In this document: positions 17,049 through 25,204 of the stretch, in pieces
How the letters are laid out: each line of letters begins with the position of its first letter
How positions within the stretch are numbered: position 1 is the first letter of the stretch
NCBI GenBank assembly: GCA_050260015.1
Contig: JBLNBN010000042.1
Coordinates: forward strand, 1-57,405
Source of the DNA: JBLNBN01 sp050260015
GTDB lineage: Bacteria; Bacteroidota; Ignavibacteria; Kapaibacteriales; UBA2268
Direction: 5' to 3'
DNA length: 57,405 nucleotides
Program-made: the position numbers and the translations under genes
The notes under the pieces: generated by a model
Databases searched by the model: none
Seen by the model: the letters and a program-made list of their open reading frames with translations, nothing else
Told to the model about the DNA's origin: nothing

Positions 17049-17585
17049 ATGCAAAAGCTGCTTCTCGCTACCCTGCTAGCCGGTTTACTAACGACGGCGC
17101 AGGCAAGTTCCAAGACGCCCTTAACGGAGCAAAACTCATTCTATATCTCCGCGGGGTACGGCTATCCGAACGGAGCGCGAGGAGAATTAGGCTATAAGTT
17201 CGAGAAATTCATCACCCTTGGGCTGACCTTCGGCATCGGAGACTTCTGGTCGCGTGACCCGGGCGAGGGTATGTTTGGCTATATCGCTAAACTCAGGCTT
17301 ACGAGCGAAGAGAATATATATACTCCTCATATCTTGTTTACTCAGGGAGCAACTTTCAGTATATTTGGCGGTTCCGACGATTATATTTCAGTCCTGGCGG
17401 GCATAACCGTTCCAATTAAGAACTGGTTGCTTGCCCAACCTGAAGTCGGAGTAGTCTTTACGGGGAGACATATAAGCGGCGGTTCTTCGATTTTTGGAAA
17501 CTCCCCGGAAGTAAGAAAGAAACAAACCTGGCTCGGAGTTCATTTAAACTTCGAAATAGATTTTGCGCGATTGTACAATCAATAA
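17049..17585 (+). CDS. Small putative outer-membrane protein
   Basis: The 178-residue protein has a signal peptide (1-19, TTAQAS) and an all-beta pattern of alternating residues (NSFYISAGYGYPNG, ITLGLTFGIGD, GIFAYIAKLRL-like segments, WLGVHLNFEIDF). It probably forms an eight-stranded barrel. No family is recognised. Its stop codon overlaps the end of the opposite-strand DUF4153 gene by 7 bases. Confidence 0.75.
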   Translation: MQKLLLATLLAGLLTTAQASSKTPLTEQNSFYISAGYGYPNGARGELGYKFEKFITLGLTFGIGDFWSRDPGEGMFGYIAKLRLTSEENIYTPHILFTQGATFSIFGGSDDYISVLAGITVPIKNWLLAQPEVGVVFTGRHISGGSSIFGNSPEVRKKQTWLGVHLNFEIDFARLYNQ

Positions 17586-19351
17586 AGGCGTTTAATAAAG
17601 ATCATTCCCTTAGCTGCCCTGACTTTGTATTCGGGTTCTGTTTCGAATTCAATTTCAGTAAGCGTCAGCTTAACCTGGAAATCCTTTCCGGCGGCAATGT
17701 AAGAGAGTTGACCTGCCGGCTTCCATCTGTCGTTAATCGATTTTGTATTCTTCGCCAATTTTTCTATTATCGGACGAAATTCTATGAGCGCTTCGCCATT
17801 CCCGGAAGTTACTTTCAGCGACGGACGATCCCCCTTCAGTTCAATAGAGGCCTTTAATTTCATATCGCCGATCAATATTTCCCGCTCAAACGATTTCGTT
17901 TCGAAAGCGTCGAACGAAATAAGACGCTCCGCGCCATCGAGATTAATTTCATACGGCATTTCAATTAAGATAGTATTGGAAACATCCTTCCTAAATTCGT
18001 TCAGCGACTTTGAATCTAATAATTTTAAGAGTTCAGTATGATTTTTCATATCTGAATCGAGCTTTGCGCCGTACGCGGCAAGCTCCTCTTTAAGCGCTTT
18101 ATTATTATAAGTAAAGTCAAGATGGCGCGAGAGCGCGTTAATTTCCCGCGCCTGCCTATCGGAGAATTTTACTCCTTTATGCAGCTTCCCGTCCTTTAGC
18201 GCTCCGGACTCCCGAAGAATATTCATTAGCCTGTTCGTCTGGCTTGCTTCGGCCAGGGCGAACGCGCCCCAGGGCCCGAATGAAACCAGCGCCAACGCGA
18301 AGAAAAGGGATAGCGGGATGATCTTGATCTTTGAGAATCCCTCCGCTATATAGTATAAGGATATGCCGGCAAGCCATATCATAGCGACGATAACGAAGTA
18401 GCGGTTCTCCGTCAGCCCATAATCGGCGAGCCTGCGAGCTATGGCGAAGTACTGCAGGACGAGCAGCGGCAGCAGCGTTATAAAGAATATTCTTGGGGCC
18501 TTGGCGAAGCGAGCGCCGAGCTCCCCGCTCCGGAGCAATGGGTACAGCAGTAGCAACGTAACGAGCCCGACGACCGAATAAGTCATAATTAGCGAAGTGA
18601 CCCAACCGTTCGGCAAGCTCCACTGGATAAGAATATTGATCGAATAAGCGTAAAGGATTAAGAGATATACGCCCGCGATCGGCAGCAGAACGTAAAGCGC
18701 GAAGGCGCGCACGCTGCGCGGGAAGGGCCTCGGTTCGGTTTCCGTTTCCGCTCCAGGAATGCCGGCAAGGAAAATCCAGGGTCCGACGAAGAACGCAAGT
18801 ATGAACCAAAGATCTACGTAAATTTCAATATGAAACCACTCTTTCCAATGCACGCCGAAGAGCTGATCCAGCGAAGCGAGCGCGAGGGCTATACCGCCAT
18901 AGAGGACGAGCGTATAGAGGGCGGCGAGAGCGCCGCGCAAAAAGAGAGACTTCCCCCGCTCCCAGAGCTCTGGGCTTGTTCCCCTACGGAACGCGAAAGG
19001 CGCGATTATTACCGCAACGACCGCTGCCAGGCAATGAAGCGCGAACGCGTAGTGATCGGCCTGGATTTCCTCAAAGCCGTAAGCGTATGCGACCAGGAAT
19101 AAAGAAATTATCGCGAACAGCGCGGCTTGCCATTTGCGCGCAATGGGCAGCGATTGTGCGGCGAGAAAGAGCGCCGCGCCCAGCCCTGCCGTCAAAGCTA
19201 TACGAACTATCGCGAAATTCTCCCCGTTGGAGGATTCCAGGGCGTAAACGGACGTTATGGCAGTCAGCGCGGCCATAGCCAAAGGAAGAGGATATTTTGC
19301 GGCGGTCTTTACGGCCGCGCTACCAATTGAACCGAGCGAGGGAAGTTTCAT
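17579..19351 (-). CDS. DUF4153 integral membrane protein
   Basis: The 590-residue protein has about a dozen hydrophobic helices in residues 15-390 (LAMAALTAITSVYAL, LYTLVLYGGIALALASL, LYVLLPIAGVYLLILYAYSI) and a soluble C-terminal domain of about 180 residues (from ~FSDRQAREINALSRHLDF). The layout and motifs match the DUF4153 family, whose biochemical function is unknown. The gene lies 42 bases downstream of the first large Asp-box paralogue and converges on a small outer-membrane protein gene. Confidence 0.85.
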   Translation of the reverse strand: MKLPSLGSIGSAAVKTAAKYPLPLAMAALTAITSVYALESSNGENFAIVRIALTAGLGAALFLAAQSLPIARKWQAALFAIISLFLVAYAYGFEEIQADHYAFALHCLAAVVAVIIAPFAFRRGTSPELWERGKSLFLRGALAALYTLVLYGGIALALASLDQLFGVHWKEWFHIEIYVDLWFILAFFVGPWIFLAGIPGAETETEPRPFPRSVRAFALYVLLPIAGVYLLILYAYSINILIQWSLPNGWVTSLIMTYSVVGLVTLLLLYPLLRSGELGARFAKAPRIFFITLLPLLVLQYFAIARRLADYGLTENRYFVIVAMIWLAGISLYYIAEGFSKIKIIPLSLFFALALVSFGPWGAFALAEASQTNRLMNILRESGALKDGKLHKGVKFSDRQAREINALSRHLDFTYNNKALKEELAAYGAKLDSDMKNHTELLKLLDSKSLNEFRKDVSNTILIEMPYEINLDGAERLISFDAFETKSFEREILIGDMKLKASIELKGDRPSLKVTSGNGEALIEFRPIIEKLAKNTKSINDRWKPAGQLSYIAAGKDFQVKLTLTEIEFETEPEYKVRAAKGMIFIKRLY

Positions 19352-19393
19352 CCTTGTTCCGATATTATTATTAATAGCTGGAAAAGAAAACGT

Positions 19394-22123
19394 TTATTTC
19401 TCTATTTCTATTTTCGCGTTGTACATTTTTCCATCTATATCGGCTACGATGAAATAAACGCCAACGGGTAAGTTGCTCGGGATTAAAGCCGGAACTCCCG
19501 ACGTGAAAGCGCCCGAGTATACCTTTCTACCGGTTACGTCCAATATCTTTACGGCGACTGGCAATGAACTCCCGAGCATGCTAAGATCGAGATAGAAGTC
19601 CCCTCGCGAAGGATTGGGATAAACGGGGATCGGGATTGGCTTTTCTTCGGTTACGCCCGTTCCCTCGAGCGACTTATACCATATCCCGCGCCCGTAAGTC
19701 GAGGCATAAAGCCGTTTAGAATTAAAGTCGATTTCCAGATCGCTTACAGTCGCATTAGGCAAATTATCATTCAAAGCTTTCCACTCCGTCATTTCGTCGT
19801 TCGTATAGTAAACGCCGCTCCGGGCGCCTATATAGAGCGTATTCTTTGAGTCGCCGCGGCAGACTATGGCGCTTATGCCCGCGGGGACGTTCTCCCGAAC
19901 CAGCCAATTCCAATTTACTCCGGCGTCCGCGGAGTAAGCGACGCTAAGGTCGGGCGAGCCAGAATCAGGCTTTGCGGTAAACCACATTTTTTTCGGATTG
20001 GCCCGATCGTATTCTATCGAGGTCACCAGCTCGCATTTTAATAAATTCGAAAGCGTCCATTGCGCTCCCCCGTTTGTTGAGATCCTAAGCTCGGCGGGAA
20101 TTTCCTTGACCTGTTCGTCATAACCGTCGTAGTATTGAGATGATTTCTTATAGTACGATATATAAGCCGGGTTCGAGTGAGCTATCTTCAGGGCGGTAAT
20201 ACTTGAAAAGTTATCGATTCCATAAGCGCCGTAGTAGGTTAACTGTTTCCATGTTTCGCCCCCGTCCGTCGAATTCCACAGGTTCCTAAATCCCATATAC
20301 AGATTATTTGAGTTTACAGGATCCATGGCGAGAGGCGTCACCCAATCGCCCCATTCCTGGGCGTCGCGCCAGATATAATTCGTCAATCCTGTTCGTACTG
20401 TCTTACAGCCGTCAGTAGACTTGCAAAGCCCGCCGTATTGTGAAACGCCATATACTATGCCGGGATCGTTATAATCTATGGCCGTTTCCATTCCGTCGCG
20501 ATTTGGGACGTAGTTCAACCACCCTTCGTCACCTCTGCGGTAGTAGCAGGAATTGTCCTGCGCTCCGCCGGAGACTATATCTTTGTAGTTTTTGCAAAGC
20601 GACAGCTTATAGAATTCCGTTATCATTAGCCCGTCGGAGAGGTTTTCCCAAACTGTAGGGAACTTTAAATCAGGATGACCGGGTTTTAATTCGTTAGTCG
20701 ATCTATCCAGCCAATCCTTTATCCAATATTTAGAGCCGCAGAGCAGCTCTTCAGTTCTAAACACGCCCCCGTCGTTGCACCAATAAAACTTATTATCCAG
20801 GGGGTTAAAAGCGGCCGCATGCTGATCGGCGTGCACGCTGGCCCCGAAGCATTTAATCCAAAAGCTGGCAAGATCGAATGATCTGCCCCCATCCGTGGAA
20901 CACCAGATATTAACTCCTCCCACATAGATTTTATGCTTGTCCTGCGGATCGGTAAGCAGTACCAGGTCGTAGCGTCCCTGGCCGCCGCCGTCGCTTTCGT
21001 CGCCGTTGTAACCGCCAAGCACATTATCGGAATTAAAGCAATTCGCCTGCTCTTTCCAGCTCTCGCCCGCGTTTGTCGATAAATAAATTGCTTTTAAGCC
21101 CTCGCTTCGGGCTGGGTCCGGGTAAAACCCGCTAACGGCTATGGCGTAAATATAATCCGGGTCGACGGGGGAGATCGCGATTTCTACGCGCGTGGCGAGC
21201 GTATCGACGCTTGCGGGGAGCGCAAACCATGAATCTCCAAAATTCGTGGATTTATAAACCCCGGGCCTGCCAATCGGGTAGTAATAATGAGCGCTCGAGG
21301 CAGCGTATACTACGTCGGGACTGCGCGGATCTACTTCAAGATCCGTTAGGTATAAATTGGATACCCCGCGCCATGTCTCGCCGCCGTCCGTCGATTTCCA
21401 GGCGCCTCCGGGGCCGCAAGTTAACAGGCAATTCGAATTCGTTCCGTTAATTATCACCCTTTTCAAGTTATGGTATTCAATCGCATTTATCAACTTTTCG
21501 TTCACGCTCCAAGTGGAGCCGCCGTCCGTCGATTTCATAACGCCCAAAGCTCTTGCGCTGAAAAGCCCTCTTCCGTCGAAGTCGCCGGTTGCGGCGTAAA
21601 GAATATCCGGGTTGTTCTTGTCCGCGACTATATCGCTAATTTCAGGCGTAGCCGCATTATCGCACTGCGGGATCCAGCTCTTACCGCCGTTTACAGTTTT
21701 CCAAATGCCTCCGCCGGGAGTTCCTATCCAGAAAATGTTTTTATCCGTGGGATGAAACGCAATGCAATTTACTCTTCCTATCCCGTGGGCGGATTTTTCC
21801 TCGTAGGAAGGAGGCACCGTTTCCGGCCCCAATGGCAGCCACCCCTGTTCGGATAGCAATCCGTCCTTCGATTCCTTAATTCGCGGTATCTTGTTCGGAG
21901 AATCGCTCTCCAGGCGATTCAAATAGAGCCATCGATCCAGTTGCTTGTTCCTGGCCTCGCGCCCTCCGTGGGCGGATTTTCTTAGTCTTTTGTAAAATCC
22001 TTCCGTCCTTTCGAAATCATTCCGAAAGGCGGAATCGCTTAGCGCCGCCGATATAAGATGCGGGCTCGCCCCCAGCTCTAATACGCAGAGCGCCGTAAAA
22101 ATAAAAGAAGTTAATTTCTTCAT
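19394..22123 (-). CDS. Large Asp-box (VPS10-like) propeller protein with T9SS sorting domain, copy 1
   Basis: The 909-residue secreted protein has a signal peptide (about 1-19), a Lys/Arg-rich segment with QLDRWLYLNRLES, and the block GIGRVNCIAFHPTDKNIFW typical of sortilin/VPS10-like propellers. At least eight Asp-box turns follow (TVNGGKSW, STDGGSTW, STDGGETW, STNFGDSW, STNAGESW, STDGGRSF, SADAGVNW). The C-terminus is a T9SS domain (VYPNPSRGDFYLDL, DVTGRKVYSG, PVGVYFIVA). It is a tandem paralogue of the next upstream gene, similar along nearly the whole length. The ligand is unknown; there is no visible protease or glycosidase motif. Extracellular binding or surface attachment is inferred. 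Confidence 0.87.
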   Translation of the reverse strand: MKKLTSFIFTALCVLELGASPHLISAALSDSAFRNDFERTEGFYKRLRKSAHGGREARNKQLDRWLYLNRLESDSPNKIPRIKESKDGLLSEQGWLPLGPETVPPSYEEKSAHGIGRVNCIAFHPTDKNIFWIGTPGGGIWKTVNGGKSWIPQCDNAATPEISDIVADKNNPDILYAATGDFDGRGLFSARALGVMKSTDGGSTWSVNEKLINAIEYHNLKRVIINGTNSNCLLTCGPGGAWKSTDGGETWRGVSNLYLTDLEVDPRSPDVVYAASSAHYYYPIGRPGVYKSTNFGDSWFALPASVDTLATRVEIAISPVDPDYIYAIAVSGFYPDPARSEGLKAIYLSTNAGESWKEQANCFNSDNVLGGYNGDESDGGGQGRYDLVLLTDPQDKHKIYVGGVNIWCSTDGGRSFDLASFWIKCFGASVHADQHAAAFNPLDNKFYWCNDGGVFRTEELLCGSKYWIKDWLDRSTNELKPGHPDLKFPTVWENLSDGLMITEFYKLSLCKNYKDIVSGGAQDNSCYYRRGDEGWLNYVPNRDGMETAIDYNDPGIVYGVSQYGGLCKSTDGCKTVRTGLTNYIWRDAQEWGDWVTPLAMDPVNSNNLYMGFRNLWNSTDGGETWKQLTYYGAYGIDNFSSITALKIAHSNPAYISYYKKSSQYYDGYDEQVKEIPAELRISTNGGAQWTLSNLLKCELVTSIEYDRANPKKMWFTAKPDSGSPDLSVAYSADAGVNWNWLVRENVPAGISAIVCRGDSKNTLYIGARSGVYYTNDEMTEWKALNDNLPNATVSDLEIDFNSKRLYASTYGRGIWYKSLEGTGVTEEKPIPIPVYPNPSRGDFYLDLSMLGSSLPVAVKILDVTGRKVYSGAFTSGVPALIPSNLPVGVYFIVADIDGKMYNAKIEIEK

Positions 22124-22177
22124 AATCTACTCCACATTAAGAATATACAGAAATTAATACTCTAATGTAACAAAAAA

Positions 22178-22235
22178 AAGCCATATATCTAAGCAAAATC
22201 TTTTTTTTGAAGAATTTCGCTGTCGTATATGGCTT
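22178..22235 (-). terminator. Terminator downstream of the second large Asp-box gene
   Basis: Read on the minus strand, AAGCCATATA and TATATGGCTT (22226-22235 and 22178-22187) pair across a 38-base loop and are followed by a run of T. The long loop makes it atypical but the stem is perfect. Confidence 0.65.
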
Positions 22236-22261
22236 ACTTGGAGAGATTTTAATTTATCGCG

Positions 22262-25000
22262 TTACTTCGCGATTTCAATCTTTGCGCTTAGGGTCTTTTC
22301 CCCGATCGCAGCAACGACGAAGTATACGCCGGTTGGGAGCGCGGTCGCGATATGGGCGGGGCTTCCCGCCGGGAACGAGCCGGAGTAAACTCTCTCGCCC
22401 CGAATGTTCAGTATCTTTACTAAAATTGGGGCAGCGCTTGAGACCTCGCTAAAATCTAAATTGAATTCGCCACGTGAAGGATTAGGGTAAACCGCTACGG
22501 AGAACGTTTTAGCGTCGGCCGCGCTCGCAGCGTTAAGCGTTTTGCACCATATTCCTCGACCGTAAGTAGCCGCGTAAAGTCGTTTTGAATTAAAGTCGAT
22601 TTCCAGGTCGGCAACTATAGCGTTGGGCAGGTTTTCGTCGAGCGGCTCCCAGCAATCCAATTCGTCGTTCGTAAAATAAACGCCCCATTCGGTTCCAATA
22701 TAGAGCGTATTTTTTTCATCGCCCTGGTGCGCGATCGTTTTAATGCCGGAGGGCATATTTTCCTTTAGAATCCATTCCCAGGTGACACCCCCGTCGGTGG
22801 AGCCGGCTACGCCGCAGTTTGCAAAAGATTGCGGCGGAGTCGAGGTTACCCACATTCTATCGGGATTATGCCTATCGAATTCAATCGCCGTAATTTCTCT
22901 CGAGGGCGAGACATTAACAACCTTCCAGGCGCCGCCGCCGTCTCTGGTAATCCAAAGCTCGTGGGGGATTTGCGCGTAATTGCCATTGATCTCCGCCCAA
23001 TACGATCTTTTATATACTGCTATGCGATTACCGTCGGTATAGCTTGGCTTAATAAGGGATATGGAAGAAAAATTGGTGCTATCGGTCGAGTTTTTATCAA
23101 AATCAAGGAATTTTTCCCATTTCTCGCCGCCGTTGTTTGAACGCCAAACGTTCCTAAATCCCATATATAATATATTGGAATTGATCGGATCCATGGCGAG
23201 CGGCGTTACCCAATCGCCCCACTCCTGATGTACTACCTTGATTGTGTCTGCCAGGCCGGTCTTTACGGTCTTTCCGCCGTCCGTGGATTTGCAGAGTCCG
23301 CCGAACTGCCATACGCCGTAAATTATTTCGGGATTGTCGTGATCGATCGCGGTTTCCATCCCGTCGTAATTCGCCACGTAGTTTATCCATTCGGAGTTAT
23401 TGTTATAGAAACAGGAATTATCCTGCGAGCCGCCGGCGACGATATCAGCGACGTTCTTGCAGGTGGCCAGCTTGTAGAATTCCGTTATCATAAGGCCGTC
23501 GGAGAGGTCGACCCAAACGGTTGGGAACTTATAGTCGGGCGCGCCGGGCTTAATGTCTTCGGCCTCCCGGTCTATCCAATCGGTCACCCAGTCTTTAGAG
23601 CCGGGGATAATTTCCTTGGTTTTGAATATGCCCCCGTCGTTGCACCAATAGTAGGCGCTATCGAGCGGATTAAAAGCTGCTGCGTGATGGTCGGCGTGAA
23701 TGCTCTTGCCGAAGCAATTCATCCATAGGCTGGCAAGATCCCAATTCTTTCCGGCCTCGGAGGAAGCCCAGATATTTACTCCGCCCGCGTAGACTTTGTT
23801 CTTATCCCGGGCGTCGGCAAGGAGAACTAAATCGTAGAAACCCTGCCCCTGGCCGTCCTGGGCGTCGCCGCTGTAGCTGCCGAGTATGTTCGGCGAATTT
23901 GCCAGGTTCACTTGCTGCGACCATGAAGCCCCGCCGTCAGTTGAAAGGTAAACGGCGTCCATACCGTTATAATGGGAGTAATTGGATAAATCCGCGGACA
24001 CAGTTAAAGCGTATATATAGTTCGGGTCGACGGGCGAAACGGCCAGCTCGATTCGGGAGACCTTTCCCTTCGGCGGGATGCCGGTGGGTAAGATAGACCA
24101 AGTGAGGCCGAAATCGGTCGATTTCATTATGCCAGCGCTCCCGAGATAGTTATAATAAGTGCAGGTGGCGGCATAAACGACGTTCGGATTCGAGGGATCG
24201 GCCTCCAGGTCGGATATAAGCGAGTCGCAATCCGCGGTCCAGGTCAGCCCCGCATCCGTCGACCTCATAATTCCCTTGATACCGCCCGCCAACAGCAATG
24301 AGGTGTTTTCCGAATTTACTAATACCCGTTTAATTGTAGCTCCGTGGAGCGTTTGGAGCATATCGGAATTGATTTCCCAGGAAATGCCGCCGTCAGTGGA
24401 TTTTATTACTCCGCAAGCCTTCGCGCTGTATGCTCCTTTACCGTCGTAATCGCCTGTCGCGGCGTAGAGCACGTCCGGATTTTTGGGGTCGACCGCTATA
24501 TGGCTAATCTCGAGCGAAGCGAACTTATCCATCATGGGCATCCAATTCTTGCCGCCATTAACGGTCCTCCAAATACCTCCGCCGGGAGTACCGATCCAGA
24601 AAACATTTTTATCCGTGGGATGGAAGGCGATGCAATTGATCCTACCGAGCCCGTGCCCTGAACGACTCTCGTAGGAGGGCGGCAGATTCTCCGGGCCAAT
24701 CGGAAGCCAAGCCGTGGCCGAAAGAACTTTGTCGAGGCGGTCGCTCTTTTTCCCTGCCCTTTGAATATCCGATACGGATTCCGCTTCGTTGCGATTCATA
24801 AACAGCCATCGATCGACAAACTTTAATTTCTTATTCTTTCCTTCGGGCGTAGTTTTCTTAAGTTCGTCAATAAAACTTTTAGTCTTATCGTAGCTCCCCT
24901 TTATTGCGTCTCCGTTCGGTTCAACGGCATAGGCCGCAGCAAATGCGCAAAATGCGAATGCGATTAGCGAGCCAATTCTTCGGTAAAAAACACTTAACAT
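22262..25000 (-). CDS. Large Asp-box (VPS10-like) propeller protein with T9SS sorting domain, copy 2
   Basis: The 912-residue paralogue of the neighbouring gene has the same order of features: signal peptide (~1-25, AYAV), FVDRWLFMNRNEAE, GLGRINCIAFHPTDKNVFW, repeated Asp-box turns (TVNGGKNW, STDGGISW, STDAGLTW, STDFGLTW, STDGGASW, STDGGKTV, STDGGVTW) and a T9SS domain (VYPNPSRGEFNLDF, NIRGERVYSG, PTGVYFVVA). Copies 1 and 2 are separated by a terminator, so they may be expressed independently. Similarity is visible at DNA level, for example around 21715-21780 and 24565-24630, which points to a fairly recent duplication or to gene conversion. Confidence 0.87.
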   Translation of the reverse strand: MLSVFYRRIGSLIAFAFCAFAAAYAVEPNGDAIKGSYDKTKSFIDELKKTTPEGKNKKLKFVDRWLFMNRNEAESVSDIQRAGKKSDRLDKVLSATAWLPIGPENLPPSYESRSGHGLGRINCIAFHPTDKNVFWIGTPGGGIWRTVNGGKNWMPMMDKFASLEISHIAVDPKNPDVLYAATGDYDGKGAYSAKACGVIKSTDGGISWEINSDMLQTLHGATIKRVLVNSENTSLLLAGGIKGIMRSTDAGLTWTADCDSLISDLEADPSNPNVVYAATCTYYNYLGSAGIMKSTDFGLTWSILPTGIPPKGKVSRIELAVSPVDPNYIYALTVSADLSNYSHYNGMDAVYLSTDGGASWSQQVNLANSPNILGSYSGDAQDGQGQGFYDLVLLADARDKNKVYAGGVNIWASSEAGKNWDLASLWMNCFGKSIHADHHAAAFNPLDSAYYWCNDGGIFKTKEIIPGSKDWVTDWIDREAEDIKPGAPDYKFPTVWVDLSDGLMITEFYKLATCKNVADIVAGGSQDNSCFYNNNSEWINYVANYDGMETAIDHDNPEIIYGVWQFGGLCKSTDGGKTVKTGLADTIKVVHQEWGDWVTPLAMDPINSNILYMGFRNVWRSNNGGEKWEKFLDFDKNSTDSTNFSSISLIKPSYTDGNRIAVYKRSYWAEINGNYAQIPHELWITRDGGGAWKVVNVSPSREITAIEFDRHNPDRMWVTSTPPQSFANCGVAGSTDGGVTWEWILKENMPSGIKTIAHQGDEKNTLYIGTEWGVYFTNDELDCWEPLDENLPNAIVADLEIDFNSKRLYAATYGRGIWCKTLNAASAADAKTFSVAVYPNPSRGEFNLDFSEVSSAAPILVKILNIRGERVYSGSFPAGSPAHIATALPTGVYFVVAAIGEKTLSAKIEIAK

Positions 25001-25154
25001 CTTTCTTCCCTCTAACTAAAAATGTGCGCTTAGTCAATTCTAATCTAATAAAAAATTTGACATTATATTGTACATCAAATTACGTAATTTTTTTATTATT
25101 TAAATTATGAATTGAGGCGAGAAAGCTTTAATTATTAGTAAAATTCAAAAGAAA

Positions 25155-25178
25155 AAGGACGCCTGGGAAGGCGTCCTT
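25155..25178 (-). terminator. Rho-independent terminator of the OmpA/TSP3 gene
   Basis: The perfect 9-base stem AAGGACGCC / GGCGTCCTT encloses a 6-base loop and is followed, on the minus strand, by TTTTTCTTTT. It lies 27 bases past the stop codon at 25205. Confidence 0.9.
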
Positions 25179-25204
25179 CTTATTAAACTCAATCGGTTTA
25201 TTAG

